64,000 bases of DNA from Frondihabitans sucicola (GCF_030296615.1 NZ_AP027732.1:1054001-1118000); one strand, 5' to 3'; numbered from the stretch's first letter, positions 51,007-60,680 are shown. The notes: a model not told the origin generated them from the letters alone. Numbers and translations: made by a program.

Positions 51007-52074
51007 GTGTTCCTCCCCCTCACCGAAGACGCCCTGCGCGACAACCTCGACGCCGCGCTCGCGCACCGCAACGACGCCACGGCGCAGTTGACGCAGGGGC
51101 AGTTCTCCGCCGTGTACGAAGAGCGCCCCGACTGGGCCGTCGGCCCGTTCGACACCGTGTCCGAGGACGCCTTCCGCCCCGAGGGCCAGTGGAACGACCC
51201 CGTCGGCATCGGCTGGACGAGCTCGTCGATCTACAACCCCTCGGTGATCGAGAGCAACGGCGTGCTCCACCTCTTCTACCGCGCCTCGCCGACCAAGGAA
51301 TCGCTCAGCAGCAGGATCGGCGTCGCGACGAGGACGACGGACGGCGCCTGGGTCGACTCCCCGGCCAACCCCGTCGTCTTCCCGACCCTCGACCTCGAGC
51401 TCTTCGGCTGCGAAGACCCCAAGGTGTACCGCGCCGAGGGGCGCTGGTACCTGTTCTACAACGGCATCTACCCGCTGACGCCGGAAGCTCGCGAAGCGTT
51501 CGGACCCGACCCGCGTGCGGAGGTGGGCTGCGAGATCCTGCTCGCCGTCTCGGACGATCTGGAGCACTGGACGAAGCTCGGTTCCGTGGTCGACCACACC
51601 GTCTCGCACCTCTGGGCGAAGGGCGCGGTCATCCCGCGAAACGGTGCGGGCGAGGCCGTCCGCATCGGCGGGGAGTACCTGATGTACCTCTCGGAGGGGT
51701 GCGGCGGAGAGCTCCACGTCGGCCGCTCCACCGACTTCGAGCACTGGACCTTCACCGCCGAGCCCTACCTCGACCTCACGGAGCTCGGAGGCCACCTGCA
51801 CGAGGTGGCGTGCGCGATCGTCGACGACGATCGCCCCGACCGCCTCGTCCTCGACTTCTTCTACGCCGACCCCGTCGGCGCTTTCGCTGCCGGGCAGGCG
51901 CTCTACGCCACCGATGCCCCGTTCGATCAGCTCGAACTCCACCGCGGCGGGGCGCTGAGCTGGGGCGGCATGATCCGCTCCTTCGGCCGTCACCTCTTCG
52001 CGCAGGGCTGGGACGCGGACGCCGGCGAGCGGCGCATCGACTTCTACTCCGACAAGACCCTCATCACGCAGTAA
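51007..52074 (+). CDS. GH130/GH43-type beta-propeller glycosidase or phosphorylase
   Basis: A 355-residue cytoplasmic five-bladed propeller protein: IYNPSVIESNGVLHLFYRAS, GCEDPKVYRAEGRWYLFYNGIYP, EHWTKLG, GEYLMYLSEG, DRLVLDFFYAD. The EDPK motif occupies the place of the EDPR motif of GH130, whose Asp is the general acid in phosphorolysis of mannosides. It may cleave imported mannosides or act as a related hydrolase. First gene of the operon behind the LacI operators; GTG start. Confidence 0.8.
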   Translation: MFLPLTEDALRDNLDAALAHRNDATAQLTQGQFSAVYEERPDWAVGPFDTVSEDAFRPEGQWNDPVGIGWTSSSIYNPSVIESNGVLHLFYRASPTKESLSSRIGVATRTTDGAWVDSPANPVVFPTLDLELFGCEDPKVYRAEGRWYLFYNGIYPLTPEAREAFGPDPRAEVGCEILLAVSDDLEHWTKLGSVVDHTVSHLWAKGAVIPRNGAGEAVRIGGEYLMYLSEGCGGELHVGRSTDFEHWTFTAEPYLDLTELGGHLHEVACAIVDDDRPDRLVLDFFYADPVGAFAAGQALYATDAPFDQLELHRGGALSWGGMIRSFGRHLFAQGWDADAGERRIDFYSDKTLITQ

Positions 52075-52113
52075 CGATCGGCGGCTCGGCCGCCACGAAA
52101 AGAAGGAGACACC

Positions 52114-53403
52114 GTGCAACGACGCACAAAGATCCTGGGCGCGGCCATCCTGGCCGCGAGCATGATCGGCATCACGGCCTGTTCGGGATCGAGCGGCTCC
52201 GGCGGCTCGCAGACGGCCAAGGGCCCGATCAAGATATGGTACTCGAACAACGAGCAGGAGGTCGCCTGGGGCAAGGCCACGGTCGCGTCCTGGAACAAGC
52301 TGCACCCCGACCAGAAGGTCACCGGCCAGGAGATCCCGGCCGGCAAGACCTCGGAAGAGGTCATCGGCGCATCGATCACGGCAGGCAACTCGCCGTGCCT
52401 CGTCTACAACACGGCCCCGTCCGCGGTCGGCCAGTGGGTCAAGCAGGGCGGCATGGTCGACCTGTCGAAGTTCTCCGACGGTGCGAAGTACATCGAGGCG
52501 CGCTCGGGATCGCAGGCGGACCAGTACAAGGGCTCCGACGGCGACTACTACCAGCTGCCCTGGAAGTCGAACCCGGTCATGATCTTCTACAACAAGGACC
52601 TGTTCAAGAAGGCCGGGCTCGACGCCGACAACCCGAAGCTCTCGACCTACGCCGACTTCCTGGCGACGGCGAAGACGCTCGTCGACAAGGGTGTCGCGCC
52701 CAACGCGATCCTGCCCGCCCCGACGAGCGAGTTCTTCCAGATGTCGTTCGACTTCTACCCGCTCTACGCGGCGGAATCGGGCGGTAAGCAGCTCGTCTCG
52801 AAGAGCGGCAAGTCGACTTTCGCCGACACCGCCGGCTACGACGCCGCCGGGTTCTGGCGCTCGCTCTACGCCGACAAGCTCGCCGGCCAGGAGGCCTACC
52901 AGGGCGACGCGTTCGCCGACGGGAAGGCGGCCATGGCGATCGTCGGACCGTGGGCCGTCTCGGTCTACAAGGACGTCAACTGGGGTGCGGTGCCGGTTCC
53001 GACCAAGAACGGCACACCCGCCAGCAAGACCTACACGTTCAGCGACGCCAAGAACGTCGGCATGTTCACCGCCTGCAAGAACCAGGGCACCGCGTGGAGC
53101 TACCTGAAGTACTCCACGAGCAAGGCGCAGGATCAGAAGCTGCTCGAGACGACGGGACAGATGCCGCTCCGCAGCGACCTGGCCACGACGTACGCCGACT
53201 ACTTCGCCAAGAACCCGTCGTACAAGCTCTTCGGTGACCAGGCCAGCCGCACCGTCGAGGTGCCCGGCGGCCCGAACACCGTCGCCGAGATGCAGGCCTT
53301 CCGCGACGACTGGTCCTCCTCGGTGATCTTCGGCAAGGGCGACGTGAAGTCGTCGCTCGACTCGGCCGCCAAGAAGATCGATCAGCTCGCCGCCGAGAAG
53401 TAA
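52114..53403 (+). CDS. sugar ABC transporter substrate-binding lipoprotein
   Basis: A 429-residue family 1 solute-binding protein with a lipobox (MIGITAC, Cys23) and a Ser/Gly linker. Conserved elements: IKIWYSNNEQEV, YQLPWKSNPVMIFYNKDLFKKAGLD, FADGKAAMAIVGPWAVSVY. It captures an oligosaccharide at the cell surface for the two permeases downstream. AAGGAG lies before the GTG start. Confidence 0.92.
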   Translation: MQRRTKILGAAILAASMIGITACSGSSGSGGSQTAKGPIKIWYSNNEQEVAWGKATVASWNKLHPDQKVTGQEIPAGKTSEEVIGASITAGNSPCLVYNTAPSAVGQWVKQGGMVDLSKFSDGAKYIEARSGSQADQYKGSDGDYYQLPWKSNPVMIFYNKDLFKKAGLDADNPKLSTYADFLATAKTLVDKGVAPNAILPAPTSEFFQMSFDFYPLYAAESGGKQLVSKSGKSTFADTAGYDAAGFWRSLYADKLAGQEAYQGDAFADGKAAMAIVGPWAVSVYKDVNWGAVPVPTKNGTPASKTYTFSDAKNVGMFTACKNQGTAWSYLKYSTSKAQDQKLLETTGQMPLRSDLATTYADYFAKNPSYKLFGDQASRTVEVPGGPNTVAEMQAFRDDWSSSVIFGKGDVKSSLDSAAKKIDQLAAEK

Positions 53404-53405
53404 TC

Positions 53406-54355
53406 GTGTCGACGACGATCAAGACCCCGAGGGCGGGGAGCGCTTCGGCCTCCCCGCCCGAGGCGGGGGCCCGGAAGAGGCGCGGCCTCCTCGGGAAGAA
53501 CCCGCTCGGGCTGCTGTTCAGCGCGCCGTACCTGGTGTTCGTCCTCGCCGTGTTCGCGTATCCACTCGTCTTCGCGGTCTACATCGCGTTCCACGACTAC
53601 TTCTTCGCGGCCCCCGGCGCCGTGGTGAACCGGCCCTTCGTCGGGATCCAGAACTTCGTCGACGCGTTCACCGACCCCGACGTCATCCGGTCGTTCGGCA
53701 ACGTCGGGATCTTCCTGATCATCAACGTGCCGCTCACGGTGGTGCTGAGCCTGATCCTGGCCGCCGGTCTCAACCGGGTCGTCCACCTGAAGGCGTTCTA
53801 CCGGGTCGCGTACTACATCCCCTACCTGACGGCGAGCGTCGCGGTCGTGGCCGTGTGGCTGTTCCTCTTCAACGGCTCGGGGCTGGTCAACCAGATCCTG
53901 GGCCCGTTGGCGCCGAACCCGTCGTGGCTCATCAACTCGAGCTGGGCGATGCCGTCGATCGCCCTCTTCGTCACCTGGAAGCAGATGGGGTTCTACATCC
54001 TGCTGTACCTGGCCGCGCTGCAGAACGTGCCCAACGAGCTGTACGAAGCGGCGTCGACCGACGGGGCCGGCGCGGTCCGGAAGTTCTTCACCGTGACGGT
54101 TCCCGGCGTGCGTCCCGCCACCGTGCTGGTCCTGCTCGTCTCGACCGTCACCGGCGCGAACCTCTTCACCGAGCCCTACCTGCTGACGAACGGCGGAGGA
54201 CCCAACGGGGCCTCGACGTCGCCGGTGCTGCTCATGTACCAGAAGGGCATCGAGCAGGGCCACCCCGACGAGGCGTCCGCCATCGGCGTCGTCCTCGTGG
54301 TCGTGGTGCTGATCATCGCGCTGCTGCAGAACCGATTCGCGGGAGGAGAGACTGA
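53406..54355 (+). CDS. sugar ABC transporter permease (MalF type; frame broken near the end)
   Basis: About 316 residues with six membrane segments and the EAA loop ELYEAASTDGAGAVRKFFTVTVPGVRP. A 30-residue cytoplasmic N-terminal extension precedes LGLLFSAPYLVFVLAVFAYPL. As sequenced the frame runs through the next gene; one G added near 54341-54348 ends the protein as FAGGRD with a stop at 54355, overlapping the next ATG (TGATG). Partner of the solute-binding protein; the ATPase must be shared (MsiK-like), since none is encoded here. Confidence 0.87.
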
Positions 54356-55188
54356 TGTCGAAGTTCCAGACGACCCTGCGGAACGCCGTGCTCGCCCTCG
54401 GCGCCCTCGTGTTCCTGTTCCCGTTCTATTACATGATCATCGGATCGCTCCAGACCAAGCAGGACGCCAGCCTCGGCGGCGCCTTCCCGCACCCGAGCAA
54501 CCTCACGGGGGCGAACTACGCGGCCATCAACGACCGGATCAACCTCTTCTCCGGGCTGCTCAACTCGAGCATCTTCACGATCGGCGTGCTCATCTGCACG
54601 CTGATCTTCGGAGTCCTGGTCGGCTACGCGCTCGCCGTCCTGCAGTGGCGCGGCCGCGGGGTCACCTTCGCGCTGGCCCTGCTGGTGCAGGTCGTGCCGT
54701 TCCAGCTGCTGATCATCCCGCTCTACGTGCTCATCACCCGCACCTACGGGCTGGGCGACAACTACCTGGGCATGATCCTGCCGTTCGCCATCAACTCGAC
54801 GGCCGTCATCATCTTCCGCCAGTACTTCCTGCAGCTCCCCAAGGAGCTGTTCGAGGCAGCCAGGATCGACGGTGCGGGCGAATTCAAGCTGCTCTGGGGG
54901 ATCGCGCTGCCGCTGGTGCGCCCGGCCCTCGTGACCGCCGCGCTGTTGACCTTCATCGGGCCGTGGAACGAGTTCCTGTGGCCGTTCCTCATCACCAAGA
55001 ACGCGGCCATGCAGCCGCTGGCGGTCTCGCTGGCGAACTACATCTCGAACGTCGCGGCCACCGCGGCCAACCCGTTCGGAGCGATCCTGGCCGGCGCCGT
55101 CGTCCTGGCCGCGCCCGTCGTGATCCTGTTCATCGTGTTCCAGCGCTACTTCATCTCGACCGACGTCGGCTCGAGCGTCAAGGGCTGA
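54355..55188 (+). CDS. sugar ABC transporter permease (MalG type)
   Basis: A 277-residue permease with six membrane segments and the EAA motif EAARIDGAGEFKLLWGIALPLVRPAL. VFLFPFYYMIIGSLQ is typical of MalG-like proteins. Overlaps the upstream permease stop by one base. Confidence 0.93.
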   Translation: MSKFQTTLRNAVLALGALVFLFPFYYMIIGSLQTKQDASLGGAFPHPSNLTGANYAAINDRINLFSGLLNSSIFTIGVLICTLIFGVLVGYALAVLQWRGRGVTFALALLVQVVPFQLLIIPLYVLITRTYGLGDNYLGMILPFAINSTAVIIFRQYFLQLPKELFEAARIDGAGEFKLLWGIALPLVRPALVTAALLTFIGPWNEFLWPFLITKNAAMQPLAVSLANYISNVAATAANPFGAILAGAVVLAAPVVILFIVFQRYFISTDVGSSVKG

Positions 55189-55218
55189 CGCCCTGCCATC
55201 CCGTTTAGGAGAACACCC

Positions 55219-56274
55219 ATGTCCGAATTCCCGTATCGACTGACCCGGGTCGGCATCGTCATGACGCCCGAGCCCGGTAACGACCTCGAGGCCGAGGGGG
55301 TGCTGAACCCCGGGTCGGGTCGCTCGCCGGAGGGCGACCTCTACCTCCTGCCGCGCCTCGTCGCCACCGGCAACGTGTCCCGGATCGGCCTCGCGAAGGT
55401 CGTCGTCGAGGGCGGTGTTCCCATCGGCGTGGAGCGCGAGGGGCTCGTCCTCGAGCCCGACCGCGGGTGGGAGCGCGGAGCCACCCACGCGGGCGTCGAA
55501 GATCCGAGAGTCACCAGGATCGACGAGCTCGGTCTGGACGTGATGACCTACGTCGCGTACGGACCGCTCGGGCCCCGCACCGCCGTCGCCGTCTCGGACG
55601 ATCTCCGCGAGTGGCGGCGCCTCGGGCCGGTCACGTTCGACTACGACGACTCGCTCGACATGGACCTCGGCCTGTTCCACAACAAGGACACCGTCTTCTT
55701 CCCGACGGCCGTCACCGCGCCGGACGGGGTGCGGAGCTTCGCCGTCCTGCACCGCCCGATGTGGAACATCGGCGAGACAGCACCCGGCGAGGGCATCCGC
55801 GTGCCGGCCGGGGTGACCGACACCCGCCAGAGCATCTGGATCAGCTACGTCTCCGTCGAGGCCGTGGCCCGAGACCTCGGCAATCTGACCCGCTGGGGTC
55901 AGCACCGCTTCGTCGCCGGCCCCGAGTTCGCCTTCGAGGAGCTCAAGATCGGCGGCGGTCCGGCACCGCTTCGGGTGCCCGAGGGCTGGCTCCTGCTGCA
56001 CCACGGGGTCACCGGGACGATCGACAGCGCCTTCGCGCAGCAGCAGAACGTCAACTACGCGGCCGGCGCCATGATCCTGGACGGCGACGACCCGTCGATC
56101 GTCCTCGCGCGGACGGCCGAGCCGCTGCTCGCCCCGGCCACGGACGACGAGCGGGGCGGCATCGTGCCGAACGTCGTCTTCCCCACCGCCATCGAGGAGA
56201 TCGACGGCGCGCACTACGTCTTCTACGGCATGGCCGACTCGAAGATCGGCGTGGCTCTGCTCGAGCACGCCTGA
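55219..56274 (+). CDS. GH130 family mannoside phosphorylase-like protein
   Basis: A 351-residue propeller enzyme with clearer GH130 marks: NPGSGRSPEGDLYLLPRLVATGN, the catalytic Asp in VEDPRVTRI, HNKDTVFFP, RQSIWISY, LLLHHGVTG and a C-terminal HYVFYGMADSKIGVALLE. GH130 enzymes split beta-mannosides with phosphate to mannose 1-phosphate. No signal peptide, so it acts on the imported sugar. AGGAG lies ten bases before the ATG. Confidence 0.86.
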   Translation: MSEFPYRLTRVGIVMTPEPGNDLEAEGVLNPGSGRSPEGDLYLLPRLVATGNVSRIGLAKVVVEGGVPIGVEREGLVLEPDRGWERGATHAGVEDPRVTRIDELGLDVMTYVAYGPLGPRTAVAVSDDLREWRRLGPVTFDYDDSLDMDLGLFHNKDTVFFPTAVTAPDGVRSFAVLHRPMWNIGETAPGEGIRVPAGVTDTRQSIWISYVSVEAVARDLGNLTRWGQHRFVAGPEFAFEELKIGGGPAPLRVPEGWLLLHHGVTGTIDSAFAQQQNVNYAAGAMILDGDDPSIVLARTAEPLLAPATDDERGGIVPNVVFPTAIEEIDGAHYVFYGMADSKIGVALLEHA

Positions 56275-56303
56275 CCCGTTCCACCAACGCAAGGAGCAGT
56301 TCA

Positions 56304-58349
56304 ATGACGAACCTCACCACGTCCGGCCGGAGGCGGGTGGTGGCCGCGATCGCCGCCGCCGCGCTCGTCTCCGGGCTCGGCCTCACCGCCGCGGCGCCGG
56401 CTCTCGCTGCATCGCCGCCGGCGGCCGCGGCGCCCGCGCGCCTGACCGATCTCGCCCACCTCGACTTCCTGCTCGACCGGACGGCTCCGAAGCCCGTGGC
56501 CGGCCACACGACGTACGCGCTCGACTCGCAGCCGACGCTGACCATGCCGTGGGTGTACGCCGACGCGCGGCCGGGCGGGACTTTCCAGCGCGTGGGCGGC
56601 GGGCCCCTGGATCCTGCGACCGGGCACTGGGGGCAGGGCTCCTACGACGCGGACGACGTGTCGAGGGCGGCCGTGGTGTACCTCCGCGACTGGCAGCAGA
56701 CCGGCTCGGCGACGAGCCGCCAGAAGGCGTACGAACTGCTGCGCTCGACGGCCTACTTCCAGACGACGACCGGGCCCGACGCGGGGAACGTCGTGCTCTG
56801 GATGCAGCCCGACGGCACGCTCAACCCGAGCCCGGTGCCGGTCGAGCTGCCGAACCCGTCCGACAGTGGCAACAGCTACTGGCTGGCGCGCTCGCTGTGG
56901 GCGTTCGGCGAGGGGTACGCCGCCTTCCACAAGACGGACCCCGCGTTCGCGGCCTTCCTGCAGCAGCGCATCCAGCTCGGCGTGAAGGCGCTCGACCGCG
57001 AGACGCTGTCGTCGTACGGGAAGTACTCCGTGGCCGACGGGGTGCGCGTGCCGAGCTGGCTGATCGTCGGGGGTGCCGACGCCTCCGCCGAGGCCGTTCT
57101 CGGCCTCTCCGCGTATTCGGCCGCGGCACCGAACGATCGGACCGCGCGCTCCGCCCTCTCCCACCTCTCGGAGGGCATCGCCGCCATGGGCTCGAAGCAG
57201 TCGGCGGCCGTGGCCGTGCAGAGCTGGCCGTACGGCGCGATCCTGCCCGGGACCACGTCGCGGTCGCAGTTGCACTCGTGGGCGTCGCAGATGCCCGAGG
57301 CCCTCGCCCGCGCGTCGGTCGTCCTGAAACGACCCGCCCTCCTGAAGCCGGCGGTGACCGACTCCGTCGCGTACTCCACGACGCTGCTCACCTCGACGGG
57401 CCCGATCAACGGCTTCTCGCCGACGCCGACCGACACGACCCAGATCGCCTACGGAGCCGACTCTCGGCTGCAATCCCTGCTGGCGGTGGCCGACGCCTCG
57501 CACAGCCGGGGCATCGAGCAGCTCGCGGGCCTGATGGGCAGCTGGTACTTCGGCAACAACACCTCGGGCAAGCCGACCTACGACCCGGCCACCGGCGTCA
57601 CCTTCGACGGGGTGCAACCCGACGGGACCGTGAACACGGGCAGCGGCGCGGAGTCGACCATCCACGGCCTGCTGTCGATGCTCGCCCTCGACGCGCACCC
57701 CGCCGTCTCGGCTCTCGCGCAGGCGTCGTCGCACGCCGTCTCGCACGACGGGCTGAGCGTCGTCGAAGCCGAGAAGGCCGTCTCGACGACGGGCACGATC
57801 GTGACGCCGACGAACCCCAACGACGGCGAATCGCAGGTGAGCGGAGGCTCCGAACTGCAGCTCGACCGAGGTGACACGGCGCGATTCGTCGTGCCGGCCG
57901 ACTCGGGTGCGCGCCACGTCGACGCCGTGATCGCCGAGCCCACGGGTTCCTCGGCCGTCTCGTCGTGGCCGGGCCTCGGCCTCCTCCGCTCCTCGGTGGG
58001 AGCGCAGGGCGTGACGCCCGTCGCGGGAGCCCTCCTGCCGCAGGCGCTGCCCGTGCCGCTCGCGGGACGCGCGACCAGCGCCTCTGTGAGGGCCGTGGCC
58101 GGGACCACCACGCTCGACGCGCTGATCCTGCGCCCGCTCGTCTCCCGGGTGAAGCTGTCGGGAGCCGGATCGTCGGCGACCGAGCTGGCCCAGTCGACGT
58201 CGCTGCTTCCGCAGCGGACCACGATCGGGAGCGCAGGATCGACGGTGCGCGTGTACGACGACGCCGGGCGCCTCGTGCAGACCCTCGCCCTCCGCGCCCC
58301 GCGCGCAGTGCTCCTCCCCGCGGGAGGCTTCGCCGTCGCGACGCGCTGA
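56304..58349 (+). CDS. large secreted protein, probable alpha-toroid glycosidase, unclassified
   Basis: A 681-residue protein with a signal peptide (MTNLTTSGRRRVVAAIAAAALVSGLGLTAAAPALAA). Residues 45-480 are helix-rich with repeated aromatic and Gly patterns (YDADDVSRAAVVYLRDWQQTG, SYWLARSLWAFGEGYAAF, YGADSRLQSLLAVADASHSRG, GSGAESTIHGLLSMLALD), like six-hairpin glycosidase toroids. Residues 490-681 form a beta-rich Ser/Thr/Ala domain without a wall anchor. No known GH family is recognised. As the last gene of a mannoside-import operon it probably releases the oligosaccharide outside the cell. AAGGAG before the ATG. Confidence 0.75.
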   Translation: MTNLTTSGRRRVVAAIAAAALVSGLGLTAAAPALAASPPAAAAPARLTDLAHLDFLLDRTAPKPVAGHTTYALDSQPTLTMPWVYADARPGGTFQRVGGGPLDPATGHWGQGSYDADDVSRAAVVYLRDWQQTGSATSRQKAYELLRSTAYFQTTTGPDAGNVVLWMQPDGTLNPSPVPVELPNPSDSGNSYWLARSLWAFGEGYAAFHKTDPAFAAFLQQRIQLGVKALDRETLSSYGKYSVADGVRVPSWLIVGGADASAEAVLGLSAYSAAAPNDRTARSALSHLSEGIAAMGSKQSAAVAVQSWPYGAILPGTTSRSQLHSWASQMPEALARASVVLKRPALLKPAVTDSVAYSTTLLTSTGPINGFSPTPTDTTQIAYGADSRLQSLLAVADASHSRGIEQLAGLMGSWYFGNNTSGKPTYDPATGVTFDGVQPDGTVNTGSGAESTIHGLLSMLALDAHPAVSALAQASSHAVSHDGLSVVEAEKAVSTTGTIVTPTNPNDGESQVSGGSELQLDRGDTARFVVPADSGARHVDAVIAEPTGSSAVSSWPGLGLLRSSVGAQGVTPVAGALLPQALPVPLAGRATSASVRAVAGTTTLDALILRPLVSRVKLSGAGSSATELAQSTSLLPQRTTIGSAGSTVRVYDDAGRLVQTLALRAPRAVLLPAGGFAVATR

Positions 58350-58407
58350 GCCGTCGCCACGCGGACGCCGTCTCTTCGGGCTTCGCCTCTGCCGGCACCG
58401 CTCGCGG

Positions 58408-58437
58408 GGGAGACACTGGTAACGCCAGGTGTCTCCC
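58408..58437. terminator. terminator hairpin at the end of the sugar operon
   Basis: GGGAGACAC pairs with GTGTCTCCC, extended inside by TGG/CCA with one bulge and a 5-base loop. Located between the convergent sugar operon and TetR gene. Confidence 0.85.
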
Positions 58438-58477
58438 GCCGCAAGCGGTGTCGTGCGCTGCGCGCGCTCGCGAGCGG

Positions 58478-59086
58478 CTAGAGCGTGCCCGCAGCCAGGC
58501 CGAGCGAGATCTCGAGCGTGCGACGCACCAGGCGGGCGCGGTCGTCGGACGAGCGGTAGTCGACCAGCGAGTACGCCGTCGTGGAGTCGATCAGCGCGAA
58601 GAACTGCATGGCGACCAGGTCGGGGTCGGTGTCGTTGAAGTCGCCGCTGGCGATGCCGCTCGCGACGAGGTCGAGCACGAGGGCGTTCCACTCGCGCATG
58701 CTCTCGCGGGCCGCCTTGGCGAGGGGCGCGCTGCGTCGGCCGAGGCTCCAGGCATCGGCCCAGATGGAGTTGAAATTGTCGTGGCTGGCGTCGATGAGCG
58801 ACTCGACCAGCACCCGGAGCGCCAGAAGCGGTGTCGTCTGCGCCGCGATGTCACGCGCGGTCTGCTCACGCTCGTCGGTGGCCAACTCCTCGAAGATGCG
58901 CGCCACCAGCGCCGTGATCGAGGGCTCGTGCTGGGCGATGACGCCGGGCTCGACTCCCACCGTGGCCGACAGTCGGCGCAGAGTGATCGCCGAGAGACCC
59001 GACGCGAAGGCGATCTTCTTCGCGGCGTCGTCGATCTCCGTCTGTCGCTCGCCTCCGGAGCGACCCCGGGGATCACTGGTCGTCAT
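58478..59086 (-). CDS. TetR family regulator (BetI-type C-terminus)
   Basis: A 202-residue regulator. Helix-turn-helix: DDAAKKIAFASGLSAITLRRLSATVGVEPGVIAQHEPSITALV. The C-terminal domain (LALRVLVESLIDASHDNFNSIWADAWSLGRRSAPLAKAARESMREWNALV) is of the BetI-like type. No obvious target next to it; it may be autoregulated. Confidence 0.87.
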   Translation of the reverse strand: MTTSDPRGRSGGERQTEIDDAAKKIAFASGLSAITLRRLSATVGVEPGVIAQHEPSITALVARIFEELATDEREQTARDIAAQTTPLLALRVLVESLIDASHDNFNSIWADAWSLGRRSAPLAKAARESMREWNALVLDLVASGIASGDFNDTDPDLVAMQFFALIDSTTAYSLVDYRSSDDRARLVRRTLEISLGLAAGTL

Positions 59087-59237
59087 GCGCTCGATTCTAG
59101 GTGGCAGCCCACGAGCCGAGTGATCCCCACTTCAGGGAGAACCCGTTCGGGGAGGATGGAACCGTTTCCGGCGAGCGGACATTACCGGAGACCAGAACCA
59201 CCACGAGGGGGAGCCATGATCACACGGGAACACTGCG

Positions 59238-59825
59238 ATGTCGGCTGAATCCGCCGCCTGGGATCGCGTCCGGTCGGGCGATCCTGATTCATTCGGCCAG
59301 ATCTTCGACCTGCACCGCGATCGCGTCTACGCCCAGGCGCTCCGCCTGATGAAGACGACCCACGACGCCGAAGACGTCGTGGCGCTCGTCTTCCTGGAAG
59401 CCTGGCGTCGGCGGGCCACTGTCCGCCTGGTCGAGGGATCCGCTCTGCCCTGGCTGCTCGTCACGACCAACTTCGTCGTGCGGAACGCGGCACGGACGGC
59501 GAGGCGCCACCGCTTCGCGATGTCCAAGCTGCCACCGCAGGATCACGAGCCGGATCCGTCCGACGAGATTCTCGCGCGGATGGACGACACGGCTCGGCTC
59601 GGTCGGCTGCAGCAGGGGTTCGTGAAGCTCGCGAAGGCCGACCAGGACATCCTGACCCTCTGCGTCGTCAACGAGTTCTCGACCGCCCAGGCGGCCGAAG
59701 CCCTCGGCGTCCCGCTCGGCACCGTCAAGTCGCGGCTCTCCCGAGCCAAGCAGCGGCTCGCAGCCCTCACGGGCTCGCCCCTTCCGGAAGACGTCTCGAC
59801 ACCCGCCCTCGGAGAGATCAAATGA
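59238..59825 (+). CDS. ECF sigma factor
   Basis: A 195-residue sigma factor: region 2 QIFDLHRDRVYAQALRLMKTTHDAEDVVALVFLEAWRRR and region 4 LTLCVVNEFSTAQAAEALGVPLGTVKSRLSRAKQRL. Its stop overlaps the next gene (ATGA), which is probably its membrane partner. GGAACC at 59158-59163 is a possible ECF -35, but no matching -10 is clear. Confidence 0.9.
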   Translation: MSAESAAWDRVRSGDPDSFGQIFDLHRDRVYAQALRLMKTTHDAEDVVALVFLEAWRRRATVRLVEGSALPWLLVTTNFVVRNAARTARRHRFAMSKLPPQDHEPDPSDEILARMDDTARLGRLQQGFVKLAKADQDILTLCVVNEFSTAQAAEALGVPLGTVKSRLSRAKQRLAALTGSPLPEDVSTPALGEIK

Positions 59826-60669
59826 ACGAATCACCGCGTCTCGATCCCGCTCGCGCCACCGCGATGCGCGCCATGCTCGTCGACAACGCCCGCTCGCGGG
59901 TCCGTCCCCGGCTCCGCCCCGGGGTGATCGTCTTCACCTCGATGGCGACCGTCGCCGTGGTCGTCGCCGTCGGGGTCGGCTACGGCGTCACGCATGGGAG
60001 CACCGCTCCGGCACCCCGCGGGAACGTGGCAGTCGTGCCCCAGCCCAGCGCGACCCCGGACTCCACTCCCGGGTATGTGCAGGGCGCCGGGACGCCGAGC
60101 CCGACGCCGCTCGCACCGACGGTCGCCGACGTCGACACGGTGGTGTTCCACGCCGAGTGGATCGACCTCCTGCACGACGGGACGACCGTCGAGAAGATCT
60201 CGATGGTCGACCCGACGAGGGCGGTTGCGCAGATGACCGAACTGCTCGGGGCGCCGACCACGACTCACCGGGACGCCGAGCACTGCACCGTTGCGACGTC
60301 GACAGACGACTGGGGCGACGGGGCCGTCCTCTTCTTCCGGGAGGACGACCCGCAGACCGCGGAGCCGGCCTACAGCATCCGGGTGTTGAAAGCGTCTGTG
60401 ACCTCCACTACAGGGTCGACGATCACTCTCGCCGCCACCGGGGTGAAGGTCGGCGACAACATCGCCGACGAATACGCCAAGGCTCCGGACACCTGGAAGT
60501 ACAGCTTCGCGACGACCGCCGGCGGCACCTCGTCGCTCCTGATGCTCGGGCGCGGCTGGCTGGACCCCGCCTTCCCCGACGTGATCAGGGGGTCGGTGTC
60601 TTCTCCGACGACGACGTGGTGACGTCGATCGGCAATCCGGTCGCCACCAACTCCGATCAGGACTGCTGA
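59822..60669 (+). pseudogene. membrane protein coupled to the ECF sigma factor, frame broken at about 60590
   Basis: About 282 residues: a 35-residue Arg-rich cytoplasmic N-terminus, one membrane helix (VIVFTSMATVAVVVAVGVGYGV), a Pro/Ser/Thr linker and an extracytoplasmic domain. The layout is that of a sigma-factor partner, but there is no HxxxCxxC zinc motif. One G added to GGGGG at 60588-60592 restores VFSDDDVVTSIGNPVATNSDQDC; otherwise the protein ends 16 codons early. Likely a non-classical anti-sigma or a target of the sigma factor. Confidence 0.7.
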
Positions 60670-60680
60670 ACCGACAGACG

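Noticed and set aside
56301..58691. 796-codon open frame on the minus strand opposite the secreted protein
   Set aside because: Arginine-rich, without a domain, opposite a gene with signal peptide and ribosome-binding site; a product of high GC third positions.
59158..59185. ECF-type autoregulatory promoter (GGAACC plus cattac) before the second sigma factor
   Set aside because: The -35 is plausible but the -10 does not match known ECF motifs.
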